From positions 800,194 to 864,193 of the forward strand of contig NZ_ABCY02000001.1 of assembly GCF_000170955.2 (NCBI RefSeq): a stretch of 64,000 nt of DNA, written 5' to 3'. Shown here piece by piece: positions 7,991 to 16,546 of this stretch. This DNA is from Borreliella valaisiana VS116 (GTDB taxonomy: Bacteria > Spirochaetota > Spirochaetia > Borreliales > Borreliaceae). The translations under genes were made by a program, and so were the position numbers. Positions within the stretch are counted from its first letter, which is position 1. Each line of letters opens with the position of its first letter. The notes beneath the pieces are model-generated. The model worked only from the letters and a program-made list of their open reading frames with translations. It was not told the DNA's origin and searched no databases.

Positions 7991-9033
7991 ATCTCCTCGT
8001 AATTTAGCATCAAGTTTTCTATTATTAATTTTTTGTTTTGATTATAAGGGCGATATTTGTAAATATTTTTCAAATGTTCTGTGTATTTGATATATTGATT
8101 AATATTTATCTTATTTTCTAAAAAATCATTTCTAATATTAATTGCAAGTTCGTTTAAAAATATTTTAAAGCTTTGATCATCTTTTATAAAATCGACTTCT
8201 TCAAGATTAAATATGGATTTTTTTTCTTTAATTATACTTAAAATTTTTATCAATTCTTTTTTTATTTTTTTGCTTTCTTCTTTGTAAAATGAAGCAAAAT
8301 ATTCCTCAATTGTTATATCTTTGTCTATTAGAAAGCTTTCTTTGAATTTTTGAATTTCTGATATTCTTGCTGATTTTGTGAAATTGTATACTCTAAGTCT
8401 TGACAGTATTGTTTTTGGTATTTTGTTTTTATTTCTTGCTGCTAAAATAAAGTAAATATTTGAAGGAGGCTCTTCTAGTATTTTTAAAAGTGAGTTATGC
8501 ACATTAAATGATAAATTTTCGATTTCGTTTATGTAAATTACCTTGGATTTTTCTTTTTCAGAAAAAATCCAAGCTTGAATTTTTTTTACATCAGAAACAG
8601 TAATACTATGATTTAGTTCTTTGTTTATATTTTCTATGTTTTTTATAAGCTCATTTATTATGTTTATATTATATTCTTTTTGATAATAAACAGAATTAAT
8701 GTAGTTAATATTTTTCTCTATTTTTTTCAAATTTTTTTCATTACTGAAATAACATTTGGTAAAAATTACAGTTTTAATGTATTCTAAGTATTTATTTGCT
8801 ATCTTGTACGAATTTGTAGAGAGGTGTGCTTTTGCTTCTATTGTATCGAGATTTGAGAAAATGAGCAAATTGGGGTTTGTTAAGTTTTTTTCATTTAATA
8901 TTTTTTTTGCAAGCTCAATTGCGCTGACCTTTTTTGATGAAAACTTTTCTCCTAGTAAAAGAATTGCATTTGGCAATATTTTTTGATCATATGCGTTTAT
9001 TATGTCTTTGGCGATCTGTGGAAGTATTATCAT
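7987..9033 (-). CDS. holB: DNA polymerase III delta' subunit-like clamp-loader protein
   Basis: The protein has 348 residues. The diagnostic block is VIYINEIENLSFNVHNSLLK followed by ILEEPPSNIYFILAARN and ILSRLRVYNF, which corresponds to the DExx-like strand, the NALLK.LEEP motif and the sensor 1/SRC region of delta'/DnaX. Here the SRC motif reads SRL and the N-terminal P-loop is degenerate (LLLGEKFSSKK), as expected for a non-ATP-hydrolysing delta' subunit. It should act in loading the beta clamp. AAGGA lies 7-8 bases before the ATG. It sits 10 bases after cvpA and overlaps hk2 by 4 bases. Confidence 0.8.
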   Translation of the reverse strand: MIILPQIAKDIINAYDQKILPNAILLLGEKFSSKKVSAIELAKKILNEKNLTNPNLLIFSNLDTIEAKAHLSTNSYKIANKYLEYIKTVIFTKCYFSNEKNLKKIEKNINYINSVYYQKEYNINIINELIKNIENINKELNHSITVSDVKKIQAWIFSEKEKSKVIYINEIENLSFNVHNSLLKILEEPPSNIYFILAARNKNKIPKTILSRLRVYNFTKSARISEIQKFKESFLIDKDITIEEYFASFYKEESKKIKKELIKILSIIKEKKSIFNLEEVDFIKDDQSFKIFLNELAINIRNDFLENKININQYIKYTEHLKNIYKYRPYNQNKKLIIENLMLNYEEI

Positions 9034-9043
9034 TGTTGTTTCC

Positions 9044-9532
9044 TTATTTTGTTTTTGAGATCTTAAAGAGATAGTTTATTCCGGGGTTTAAATAATCAAG
9101 GAGTTTGCTTTCTTTTAGAAAATATTCAGGCTTAAATATTTGTTGTGAGTGTATTATGTAAACTACAATTGCAATTATTCCAAAGGCTTCAAGTAGGCCA
9201 AGTACTAAACCCAGCATTCTATTGAAGAATAATAATTGCAGTTGGCTTATTATTGATTCTAGTAAAGATTGTAGTATTAAAAATCCTATATGTATGATTA
9301 GAAAAAATACAAGTAGTGCTTGAATGTATGATAGTTCAATAATAGGTTCAACCAGTTTTCTAAATTCTTCAGTTTTTTTGTAAAGCAGTAGTATTAAAAC
9401 AAAAACCTCAGCAAATCCGCCAATTTCTTTAATGAATCCTCTTAAAAATCCTCTAAACCCCAAAGATGTAAAAATTATTATTATTAATATGTCTACTATT
9501 CCAGTTATTTTTACAGGATCATTTACTATCAT
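9044..9532 (-). CDS. cvpA: CvpA family inner-membrane protein
   Basis: The protein has 162 residues with four predicted transmembrane helices. The N-terminal pattern ([20 protein letters not shown] followed by [13 protein letters not shown]) is typical of CvpA/colicin V production family proteins. The family's role is uncertain; it affects envelope homeostasis and colicin V export in E. coli. The start codon overlaps the murG stop (ATGA), so expression is probably coupled to peptidoglycan precursor synthesis. Confidence 0.75.
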   Translation of the reverse strand: MIVNDPVKITGIVDILIIIIFTSLGFRGFLRGFIKEIGGFAEVFVLILLLYKKTEEFRKLVEPIIELSYIQALLVFFLIIHIGFLILQSLLESIISQLQLLFFNRMLGLVLGLLEAFGIIAIVVYIIHSQQIFKPEYFLKESKLLDYLNPGINYLFKISKTK

Positions 9533-10620
9533 TTAGATTTTGTCTCCTTAATATCTTTTATTAATAGTTCGGCTATTAAAGTTGAAGAATGTTTATTATT
9601 AAATTTTTTGATATTTGTTTTGAGAGAGTTGATTTTTTCTCCATCTTTTAACGTATCTTTTATAATCTTCAAAATATTTGTATTTAAAATTTCATCTTCA
9701 TCTATATAAATGCAAGCATTTTGATTTTTTAATAATTTTGCATTTTTAATTTGATCTCCCCTAGAGCCTTTCTTAAATGGAATCAAAATTATGCATGCAC
9801 AAGCATTTGCAAATTCCTTTATTGCTCCAGCTCCAGCTCTGCTTATTATTATATTGGAAAATTTAACTATGCTTGACATTTCTTCTGCATTAAAAAATTG
9901 TCTTCTCAGGTAATTTTTTTCTCTCTGGTCATTTAAGTTTTTTCCTGATTGATGAATGAAGTAAAGTTCAATATCCTTTTTAATACAGAGTGCGAGACTA
10001 TTTAAAGCATTAGCGCCAAGAGAGCCCCCAAGTATGCTAACAATTGGTTTTTTAGTATTTTGAGTTAATTGTTTGATGATTTTAGGATTTGGAGTTAAAA
10101 ATTCTTTTCTTATAGGAGATCCTGTGTAGATAATGTTTTTATGGTTTTTAAAGTATTTTTCACTTTCTTTGAAGCTTATGTATATTTTGTTTGCAAATTT
10201 AGAGTTAATTTTTGTTGCAAGTCCAGGATCTAGGTCCATTTCATGGGTTATTCTTTTTATTTTTAGCAAACTAGATGCAATGATTGTAGGAGTTGAGACA
10301 AATCCCCCAGTTGCATAGATAATCTGAGGTTTGTATTTTTTTAAAATGTAGAAGCTTTTTATTATTCCAAGTAGTACTTTAAAAAAGTCAGTAAAGTTTT
10401 GAAAAGAAAAATAGCGTCTAAGTTTTCCGCATGGAATCGAAATAAATTTAATATTATTTTGCTCTTTTATTAATTTTTCTTCTATAGAATTTTTTTTACC
10501 TATCCAAAAAAAATCAATTTCCGTGTCAAATTCTTTTAATTTTTGTATTATAGATATTCCTGGAAATACGTGGCCTCCGGTTCCCCCCCCGGTAAAAAAT
10601 ATTATTTTTTTATTTGTCAT
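9529..10620 (-). CDS. murG: MurG, UDP-GlcNAc:lipid I N-acetylglucosaminyltransferase
   Basis: MurG converts lipid I to lipid II at the inner face of the cytoplasmic membrane. The 363-residue protein has the N-terminal glycine loop [13 protein letters not shown], a second loop [10 protein letters not shown], and the donor-binding signature [15 protein letters not shown] with the conserved acidic residue. Length is normal for the family. A run of eight G (10583-10590) encodes the first glycine motif, making the gene open to slippage. The ribosome-binding site is weak. It heads the murG-cvpA-holB-hk2-rrp2 string; 140 bases separate it from pdxK, leaving room for a promoter. Confidence 0.95.
   Translation of the reverse strand: MTNKKIIFFTGGGTGGHVFPGISIIQKLKEFDTEIDFFWIGKKNSIEEKLIKEQNNIKFISIPCGKLRRYFSFQNFTDFFKVLLGIIKSFYILKKYKPQIIYATGGFVSTPTIIASSLLKIKRITHEMDLDPGLATKINSKFANKIYISFKESEKYFKNHKNIIYTGSPIRKEFLTPNPKIIKQLTQNTKKPIVSILGGSLGANALNSLALCIKKDIELYFIHQSGKNLNDQREKNYLRRQFFNAEEMSSIVKFSNIIISRAGAGAIKEFANACACIILIPFKKGSRGDQIKNAKLLKNQNACIYIDEDEILNTNILKIIKDTLKDGEKINSLKTNIKKFNNKHSSTLIAELLIKDIKETKSK
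10583..10590 (-). repeat. G8 homopolymer inside the murG glycine loop
   Basis: Eight consecutive C on the plus strand encode part of the TGGGTGG motif of MurG, within the first 15 codons. A single-base slip would abolish an essential enzyme. Confidence 0.8.
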
Positions 10621-10760
10621 ATATTTGTTTACTCATAGTAATAATCAAGCACTTGCTTTGTAATAGATTTTTTGTACATTTTTAATAATATAATGCAATG
10701 CAAATATTGTCTTTTGTGCTAAAAAATCGATTCAATCTTTAAAATTAAATTTAATGAAAT

Positions 10761-11561
10761 TTAAATGAAAAATGTATTTTTTAAAAAATTTTCAATCTGA
10801 ACCCCTTCTTTTTTTAAAGCATTTTCTTTAATTGAATTTTTTATTATTAAGTGAATAGCTTTTGTTGTTTTTTCTAAAGCCTGTTCTATTTCGAACCTTT
10901 CCAGGTATCCTATAAGCAAGCTAGTAAATAAATCTCCTGTTCCACTGAAATTTTGTTCTAATTTTTCTAAAAAAAACTCTGAGTATTCATTGTTTTTAGG
11001 ATTGTAACAAATGTTTCCCAAAAGATCTCCTTTTTTGACGCTTGTAACAACCACTATTCCTTTTGTATCAAGATTTAATATTGCCTTTATAATATCATCT
11101 TTGGTATTAAGTGGTGAACTTCCGCTTAGCATTTCAAGCTCTGTTATATTGGGTGTTATTATGTTTGCATACTTTATTATCTTTCTAAATCCATTAATTA
11201 TTTTATTATCAAATATAGGATAAATTATTCCATTGTCAGCAAATACTGGATCAATTACAATTTTTTCAAATTTTAGCAATTTAACCATTTTTTCTATTGT
11301 TATTTGTTGCGTTTCGCTTCCCAGAAATCCCGTATAGAGTATGTCAAAATATTCATTTTGCTCTTTCCATATCTTGATAAATTTTTCCAAATGATCAGTT
11401 AAATCCACTATTTCAAATTTTTTATAAGCTGTGGAAGCAGAAAGAACTGCTGTTACAAAAGGACATACTTGCATATTAAACGAAGATATTACTGGTATGC
11501 ATACTGTAAGAGATGTTCTTCCTATGCTTGAAATATCATGCATTGCTAAAATTCTTTTCAT
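10761..11561 (-). CDS. pdxK: pyridoxal/pyridoxamine kinase
   Basis: This is a ribokinase-fold enzyme of 266 residues. The N-terminus (ILAMHDISSIGRTSLTV) is that of PdxY/PdxK-type kinases, where Ser and His contact the vitamin B6 vitamer. The C-terminal anion-hole motif GTGDLFTSLLIGYLE carries the catalytic Asp. It phosphorylates pyridoxal/pyridoxamine and so salvages vitamin B6, which fits an organism with few biosynthetic pathways. Its ATG overlaps the tsaD stop by one base (TAATG), indicating co-translation. PdxY and Firmicute-type PdxK cannot be separated by eye. Confidence 0.85.
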   Translation of the reverse strand: MKRILAMHDISSIGRTSLTVCIPVISSFNMQVCPFVTAVLSASTAYKKFEIVDLTDHLEKFIKIWKEQNEYFDILYTGFLGSETQQITIEKMVKLLKFEKIVIDPVFADNGIIYPIFDNKIINGFRKIIKYANIITPNITELEMLSGSSPLNTKDDIIKAILNLDTKGIVVVTSVKKGDLLGNICYNPKNNEYSEFFLEKLEQNFSGTGDLFTSLLIGYLERFEIEQALEKTTKAIHLIIKNSIKENALKKEGVQIENFLKNTFFI

Positions 11562-12577
11562 TAATTTTTCCCTTTATTCTGGTTTTTATAATTTTCTATC
11601 CTTGAATTTGCATCAATTTCAATTGGACTTTCTCCGTATTTTAAATACATATTAAATCCAAGTCCCGCAATCATTGCTCCATTGTCTGTACAAAGATCAA
11701 GAGGAGGGTAGTAAGTTTGTATTTTAAGCTTATTTATTTTCTCTCTTAAGTATAAATTGCTCGCAACGCCGCCTGCTATTACTAATTTGTTGATTTGAGT
11801 ATCTTTTATTGCTCTTTTTAGCGGGATGATTAAATTTTCAAAGGCAGCTTTTTGGAAGCTTGCAGCGATATTATTTTTTGTTATTGGATTATCTTTGCTT
11901 TTGAATTTTTCGAGTTGGTGTATGCAAGCTGTTTTTAGCCCAGAGTATGAAAAATCATACCAGTTTTCTTTTTTTCTAAAGGTGGTAACTGGAAATTTAA
12001 ATGTGTTTTCATCTCCATTTTTAGATATTTGTTCGATGTTTGGACCTCCAGGAAACCCCATATCATAATGTTTTGCTACTTTGTCAAAGGCTTCTCCGCA
12101 AGAATCATCTAGGGTTCTTCCAAGTATTTCAACATCATCGAAATTTTTTTGTTTGGCGATCAATGTATGTCCACCGCTTAATAATAATGATATAAATGGA
12201 TATTCTATTTTTGAGTGCATTAAAGGGGCGTAAAGATGGCCTAAGATGTGGTCAATGCAAACAATAGGTTTTTTTAATGAAATTGCTAGACCTTTGGCAA
12301 AGTTTAAACCAACTATTAAAGATCCAATAAGTCCAGGTCTAGATGTTACAGCTATTAAGTCAATTTCAGATATTTTAGTATTTGCCTTTTTTAGTGCTTT
12401 TATGCAAACAGACATAATAGCTTCAGTATGAAGTCTTGAGGCAATTTCAGGTACTACGCCGTAATATTTTTTATGTTCTTTTTGATTTAATTTTATATTG
12501 CTTAAAATATTAATGCCGTTTTCTACTACAGCTATGCAGCAGTCGTCGCAAGAAGTCTCTATTCCAAGCACTTTCAT
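11561..12577 (-). CDS. tsaD: TsaD, tRNA t6A threonylcarbamoyl transferase subunit
   Basis: The protein has 338 residues, the usual TsaD length. It begins [15 protein letters not shown], the ASKHA phosphate-binding loop, and has the metal-binding HxxxH as H110 and H114 in [12 protein letters not shown], plus the third ligand region [13 protein letters not shown]. It transfers the threonylcarbamoyl group to A37 of ANN-decoding tRNAs with TsaB/TsaE, which are not in this window. It overlaps the deacetylase gene upstream by 4 bases (ATGA) and pdxK downstream by 1 base. Confidence 0.96.
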   Translation of the reverse strand: MKVLGIETSCDDCCIAVVENGINILSNIKLNQKEHKKYYGVVPEIASRLHTEAIMSVCIKALKKANTKISEIDLIAVTSRPGLIGSLIVGLNFAKGLAISLKKPIVCIDHILGHLYAPLMHSKIEYPFISLLLSGGHTLIAKQKNFDDVEILGRTLDDSCGEAFDKVAKHYDMGFPGGPNIEQISKNGDENTFKFPVTTFRKKENWYDFSYSGLKTACIHQLEKFKSKDNPITKNNIAASFQKAAFENLIIPLKRAIKDTQINKLVIAGGVASNLYLREKINKLKIQTYYPPLDLCTDNGAMIAGLGFNMYLKYGESPIEIDANSRIENYKNQNKGKN

Positions 12578-13461
12578 CTGATTGTTTCCTCGTAAAGATT
12601 TAATAAGTTGTCAAATTCGAATTCTTGGTTTAAATTAGACTCTTCTTTTTCTAGGACTTTTAGTGTGTTTTTAGACCAAATATGTCCGATTACTTTTACT
12701 ATTCCATGTTTTCTTGCAATATTTTTTGCTTTTTCAAGCTCTTTGAGTACTGACTTTTCTGTGTCTTTGCTATCAAGAAATACGTCTCTTTTTTCTACTT
12801 TAACTCCAATTTCTTTGCCTACCGTTTCTGGTACGCTTCCCGCAATAGTTACGCTGTCGAAAAAATATCTTTCAATCTCTTTAAGCTTTATTAAAATGAT
12901 TTTCATCAAATCTTTATTTGAAGTTATTAAACTACCCATGTGGTTATTCATTATTTTTGCATCAGGATACATTTTAAATGTTTTTTCGATTTTTTTGTGT
13001 ATTTCTTCTTTTTTGTCTTCTATGTTTATATGAAATTTTTCTATTGAATTTCTATGTTTTGATTGCATTGGAAAATGTATTATTATCGTTTTGTTATTAT
13101 TTTTTAGTTTTTTGTATAAAATCGTTGATTTTGGTAAAAATGGAATAATAGCATAATTTATTTCAAGATTAAGTTTTATAAATTGTTCTAACATGAATTC
13201 ATCATAACCCACATCGTCGATGATTAAGTAAAACTTAGGCTTGATTTCGGGTTTTTTATTTTCTTTGTTATTTTTTATTATTAAATTATCTTTTTGTATT
13301 TCTTGAAACCCATCTTTAAGTGGTGCATTTGCAACTTTTAAATTGTTGTTGTTGTTAAAATAGAAAAAGCTTGTAAATGCTTGAGTTGCTCCAATAACAA
13401 TGGAAATTATGATAAAAATTACAATAATAAACTTATTTTTTTTAATATAAAATAAAAACAT
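12574..13461 (-). CDS. divergent polysaccharide deacetylase family protein, membrane-anchored
   Basis: The protein has 295 residues. An N-terminal hydrophobic helix (about residues 10-35) anchors it or acts as an uncleaved signal. The catalytic-like domain has [39 protein letters not shown] and [14 protein letters not shown], the motif order of the divergent polysaccharide deacetylase family (YibQ-like). Asp/His metal ligands are visible, but the substrate is unknown. The start codon lies inside the 3' arm of the hairpin that follows rpoS, and the first codons after it are the T-tract of that hairpin. No good ribosome-binding site is seen, so expression may be limited by RNA structure. Confidence 0.8.
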   Translation of the reverse strand: MFLFYIKKNKFIIVIFIIISIVIGATQAFTSFFYFNNNNNLKVANAPLKDGFQEIQKDNLIIKNNKENKKPEIKPKFYLIIDDVGYDEFMLEQFIKLNLEINYAIIPFLPKSTILYKKLKNNNKTIIIHFPMQSKHRNSIEKFHINIEDKKEEIHKKIEKTFKMYPDAKIMNNHMGSLITSNKDLMKIILIKLKEIERYFFDSVTIAGSVPETVGKEIGVKVEKRDVFLDSKDTEKSVLKELEKAKNIARKHGIVKVIGHIWSKNTLKVLEKEESNLNQEFEFDNLLNLYEETIR

Positions 13462-13506
13462 TCATGACCACTGACTTACAAGTAGATCAGAACATGCCAT
13501 GAATGT
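13448..13506 (-). terminator. rpoS terminator-like hairpin that contains the next start codon
   Basis: Reverse-strand reading gives a perfect 9-bp stem: ACATTCATG (13506-13498) with CATGAATGT (13466-13458). A second inner stem CTGAT/GTCAG is possible, and TTTTATTTTA follows directly. This looks like an intrinsic terminator 6 bases after the rpoS stop codon, yet the ATG of the deacetylase gene is within the 3' arm and the T-tract is its coding sequence. Confidence 0.6.
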
Positions 13507-13511
13507 CAATG

Positions 13512-14312
13512 CTAATTTATCTCTTCTTTTAGTTTTTTAAGAACTCTTTTTTCGATTTGTCTTACAGTTTCTGATGATATTCCAAGTTCCATTGAAATAT
13601 CTTTTAAAGTGCTTTTTTTGGGACTATTGTCTAGGTTGTATCTTTTTTTGATTATATATCTTTCTTTTTCATTTAATTTTGTTTCAAGCACATAATTCAA
13701 ATGTTTTAGAGTTGAGTCTTGTTCAAGAGTAATTTCAGGGTTAAAAGAATTATCCTCATATAGGTTCAAGAGTGTTGAATTTTCAGATCCTTCTATTTCT
13801 TTATCTAGAGAATATTCTTTTTCAAGATAAGGAATAATTTTTATATACTGGGCAGGAGATAGATTGAATCTTTTCATTATTTCTTCTTTTTTGGGTGATT
13901 TTTCTTCTTCTGTTAAATATTTATTTATTTGTAGTATTAGATTTTCTTTTCTGTATGGAACTTTCACCAATCTAGTTTTAGTGTTTAATGCTCTTTGTAG
14001 TGATTGCTTGATCCAAAATGATGCATAAGTTGAAAATTTGGTGTTTTTATTCGGATCATATTTCTCAGCAGCTCTTATTAATCCCAGGTTGCCTTCTTGA
14101 ATTAAGTCCTCAATTTTTAAACCTTTGCCAGCATATCTTTTTATTATTTTTAAAACAAGTCGCAAATTTGCGTTTATCATTTTATTTTTTGCTTGTGCGC
14201 TGCCTCTTTGTATTTGTCCTGCAAGTTTAATCTCTTCTTCATGAGTAATTAGCTTGTGTTCTCTTACCGATTTTAAATATATGTTTAAATCCTCGTTGCT
14301 AAATATATTCAT
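13512..14312 (-). CDS. rpoS: RpoS, alternative sigma factor
   Basis: This sigma-70 family protein has 266 residues and a compact form: region 2 (IEDLIQEGNLGLIRAAEKYD ... KFSTYASFWIKQSLQRAL), a region 3 remnant, and region 4 with the recognition helix SSETVRQIEKRVLKKL. In B. burgdorferi RpoS drives genes needed for transmission and mammalian infection (ospC, dbpBA and others). A sigma-54 promoter lies about 70 bases upstream of the start. The only SD-like run, GGGGAG (14333-14328), is 15 bases from the ATG, far beyond the usual 5-9, and no in-frame alternative start exists between them. Translation is therefore probably weak or structure-dependent, consistent with reported post-transcriptional control of this gene. 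Confidence 0.97.
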   Translation of the reverse strand: MNIFSNEDLNIYLKSVREHKLITHEEEIKLAGQIQRGSAQAKNKMINANLRLVLKIIKRYAGKGLKIEDLIQEGNLGLIRAAEKYDPNKNTKFSTYASFWIKQSLQRALNTKTRLVKVPYRKENLILQINKYLTEEEKSPKKEEIMKRFNLSPAQYIKIIPYLEKEYSLDKEIEGSENSTLLNLYEDNSFNPEITLEQDSTLKHLNYVLETKLNEKERYIIKKRYNLDNSPKKSTLKDISMELGISSETVRQIEKRVLKKLKEEIN

Positions 14313-14378
14313 AGTAGTATATTTTGTCTCCCCTTTTTTTGAATATTGTGATTAAGTGTTTATTAATTACTTAACTTT

Positions 14379-14397
14379 CATGCAAAAATTGTGCCAA
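14379..14397 (-). promoter_or_regulatory. sigma-54 (-24/-12) promoter of rpoS
   Basis: Reverse-strand TTGGCAC-AATTT-TTGCATG has GG at 14395-14394 and GC at 14383-14382 with exactly 10 bases between, a near-perfect RpoN consensus. The predicted start is near 14370, giving a leader of about 57 bases. Rrp2 encoded at 5.5-6.8 kb is the known activator. Confidence 0.95.
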
Positions 14398-14416
14398 TTT
14401 AGTTTAAAAATAGTTT

Positions 14417-14426
14417 TAAATTAAAC
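14417..14426 (+). promoter_or_regulatory. candidate BosR box upstream of the rpoS promoter
   Basis: TAAATTAAAC matches 9 of 10 positions of the TAAATTAAAT element that I recall as the published BosR-binding repeat. It lies 20-29 bases upstream of the -24 element. AT-rich sequence makes chance matches likely, so location is the main support. Confidence 0.45.
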
Positions 14427-14462
14427 TGGATATAATTTTGAGGTGAGGAGTGTTTTTTTGAA

Positions 14463-14783
14463 TTATTTAGTTTTTTGCAATTGATTGTAAATCAAATTGG
14501 CAATTCCAAAGCTTTGAGATTGCGCTATTTGTTTTGCTCTTTGTTCGTAAAGCATGTCTTCAAAAATTTCTTCTACTTGGCCTCCGCTGAGCAAATTTTG
14601 ATTTTTGTTAAGAGTTTTTTTCATGCTTTCAAGCATTTGCTTGATAAATATAGCTTCAAATTCCAAAGAAGCTTTTAGAAGTTCTTCGTTTTTTTGAAAG
14701 GATTTTTTCATTTCTAAGGGATTTTTAAAATTATTTATTTGATTTTTAAATTTTAAATTTTGTAAATTAATTTTAGTTTCCAT
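14463..14783 (-). CDS. flgJ: FlgJ-type flagellar rod-binding protein (no muramidase domain)
   Basis: The protein of 106 residues corresponds to the N-terminal rod-binding domain only: LEFEAIFIKQMLESMKKTL, then GGQVEEIFEDMLYEQRAKQI and FGIANLIYNQL, the typical rod-binding pattern. E. coli FlgJ has an extra C-terminal glucosaminidase, absent here, so wall cutting must come from another enzyme. The start is taken at ATG 14783, not the upstream ATG 14810, because GGGGG (14794-14790) sits 6 bases before it. It overlaps the flgI 3' end by 11 bases. It is the last flagellar gene before rpoS, and no clear terminator follows. Confidence 0.8.
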   Translation of the reverse strand: METKINLQNLKFKNQINNFKNPLEMKKSFQKNEELLKASLEFEAIFIKQMLESMKKTLNKNQNLLSGGQVEEIFEDMLYEQRAKQIAQSQSFGIANLIYNQLQKTK

Positions 14784-15771
14784 TAACTTCCCCCAAGATA
14801 AGTTCTCCATTTAATTTATTGATTTTTTGTGCAGCTTGAATTATTTGAATTAATTCTTTATGACTAAGATTGTTGGAATTTTTCAATATAAATTCGTTTA
14901 ATTTCATTGAGTTTACTCGAATTGTTGTTTTATTGTTACTATTTAAAATATTTTGATCGTCTTTTTCAATAGAAAATGTAAACGTTCCTATTGTTGCATT
15001 TTCACTTGCTAGAATAATACCATTTTTTTTGTCTATTAGTATTTTAGGATTAGTTTCTATTTGAATATTCTCAATCTCTTCTAATAGACTTATGTCTTTT
15101 GCTTCTATTTCTATTGTGTTATCTGATTTAATTTTATTGTTAATTTTTTTAGAGGTCAATATTTTATGAATTTTATTTATTAATGTATAATTTCCTTTTT
15201 TAAGAATTATATTATAACTGTAGTTAATATTTTGATTTTCATTTATTATTACACTATCTAGAGTGTGTTCAGATTCTTTTAATTTGTTATTGGTCTTTAT
15301 AATTCCTGATGCAATTGCTATTATTTCTCCTTCCTTATTTTTAAGATTTGTTTTTAAAAGTATTCCATTTGTTAAATCTTTTGAGCCTAATATTGATGCA
15401 ATGTAAGCCTTATGTTTTGAGCTCTTGTTTATATTACCGTTTACTTGGGAGCTAACATTTACTAATGCAATATTTTTGCTTTCTATGTTGTTAGAGCCTA
15501 TTTCGTCTATTGTATTGTTTTTTTCCAAAATTTTATTTATAAGGTCTTTTTGTTTTAGAGAGTCTCCTTTTCCTCCAAGACCTACTACTATTCCAATGCC
15601 TGTTAAAAAGTTTGTGTTTGTGGGGCAAATATTTGCAATTTCTTTTAATTTTACGTTTTCAGACAGGTGATTGCTAAATGATTGTTTAGATTCTATTTCT
15701 GTTGAAACTTTGTTTGTTTGGGCTAATAGACTTGTTGCAAATGTAATTAACATTAACATTAATTTGTTCAT
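14773..15771 (-). CDS. flgI: FlgI, flagellar P-ring protein
   Basis: The protein has 332 residues with a cleavable-looking signal peptide (about residues 1-17, ending SLLAQ). The N-terminal conserved block VKLKEIANICPTNTNFLTG followed by IGIVVGLGGKGDS matches the FlgI pattern (K.IA...G...N.L.GxGLVVGL.GTGD). FlgI builds the P ring around the distal rod in the peptidoglycan layer; spirochaete flagella are periplasmic and keep this protein. The 141 bases upstream (15772-15912) separate it from flgA and could hold a promoter, but I cannot point to one with confidence. Confidence 0.9.
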   Translation of the reverse strand: MNKLMLMLITFATSLLAQTNKVSTEIESKQSFSNHLSENVKLKEIANICPTNTNFLTGIGIVVGLGGKGDSLKQKDLINKILEKNNTIDEIGSNNIESKNIALVNVSSQVNGNINKSSKHKAYIASILGSKDLTNGILLKTNLKNKEGEIIAIASGIIKTNNKLKESEHTLDSVIINENQNINYSYNIILKKGNYTLINKIHKILTSKKINNKIKSDNTIEIEAKDISLLEEIENIQIETNPKILIDKKNGIILASENATIGTFTFSIEKDDQNILNSNNKTTIRVNSMKLNEFILKNSNNLSHKELIQIIQAAQKINKLNGELILGEVNGN

Positions 15772-15912
15772 TCTTTACTCTATTTATTTTATTTCTTTAA
15801 TACCTATTATTTTATATCAATTATTGTAATTAATGAAACTTTTTTTCGGGAGAATTGATAATTAATCCTATATTTAATAATTTTTAGATTGGGGGGAAGA
15901 TAAAATAAAGCA

Positions 15913-16545
15913 TTATTCTTTTTGTACTTTATTTAATCTTATTTCTTCATTTTTGATTGTGTTGCGTATAACTTTATATTTACTATTGTTTAATTCATTT
16001 AGACTTAAAACATCATTTATCCTTGTCGTGTTAATTTTGTATTTAAAATAGATGTTGTGTTCATTAAGGATTTCATTTTTTTTTAGATTTTCTTTTGCAA
16101 ATACAATGGGTTCGATTATATCAATATACATATTAATGTAATTGTGTCTTTTATAGCTTTCAAAGTTTCTTGCATAATAAACTAAAGTTTTTTGAATTGG
16201 AATATTCTTGTATGAGCTGTTGTTTTTTACTTTAAATTTTATTTTTTTAAAAAATTTGTCGTCTATGTTTATTTCAGATTCATCAAAGTTAAATTGAAGT
16301 ATGTAGATATTTTCATTTGATAAGTTTTTTGTGATGTAATAAATCATTTCAAAAATTATTGATTTTTTCTTTAAATGTGGGGGGATATATATTGTTGATA
16401 AGCTTTGATTGTTACATATTTTTGAATACTTCTTTGAAAAGAAATATGCTTTACTAGGATTAATGTTGAAGCACAAATCATTAGCAGCATTTATAATTGA
16501 GCTTGTTGTGAAAAATAAAATAAAAATAAATAATTTTTTTTTTAT
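15913..16545 (-). CDS. flgA: FlgA-like P-ring chaperone with an unusual start
   Basis: The C-terminal half (FAKENLKKNEILNEHNIYFKY ... NSKYKVIRNTIKNEEIRLNK) resembles the SAF domain of FlgA, and the position between flgG and flgI supports that. The first conventional start is TTG 16476 (187 residues), which leaves no export signal. The same frame is open further upstream and encodes a near-perfect signal peptide (KIKKKLFIFILFF, then TTSSIINAAND) but has no ATG, GTG or TTG. An ATA at 16545-16543 sits 7 bases after AAAAAGG and 1 base after the flgG stop, so I propose AUA (or another non-standard codon) as start, about 210 residues. FlgA must be periplasmic, which favours the longer form. A run of ten A lies within this segment. 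Confidence 0.7.
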   Translation of the reverse strand: MKKKLFIFILFFTTSSIINAANDLCFNINPSKAYFFSKKYSKICNNQSLSTIYIPPHLKKKSIIFEMIYYITKNLSNENIYILQFNFDESEINIDDKFFKKIKFKVKNNSSYKNIPIQKTLVYYARNFESYKRHNYINMYIDIIEPIVFAKENLKKNEILNEHNIYFKYKINTTRINDVLSLNELNNSKYKVIRNTIKNEEIRLNKVQKE

Positions 16546-16546
16546 T

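Noticed and set aside
12608-13033. 141-codon forward open frame
   Set aside because: It lies wholly antisense to the deacetylase gene, which has recognisable motifs; Ser/Phe/Leu-rich composition is typical of reverse complements in this genome.
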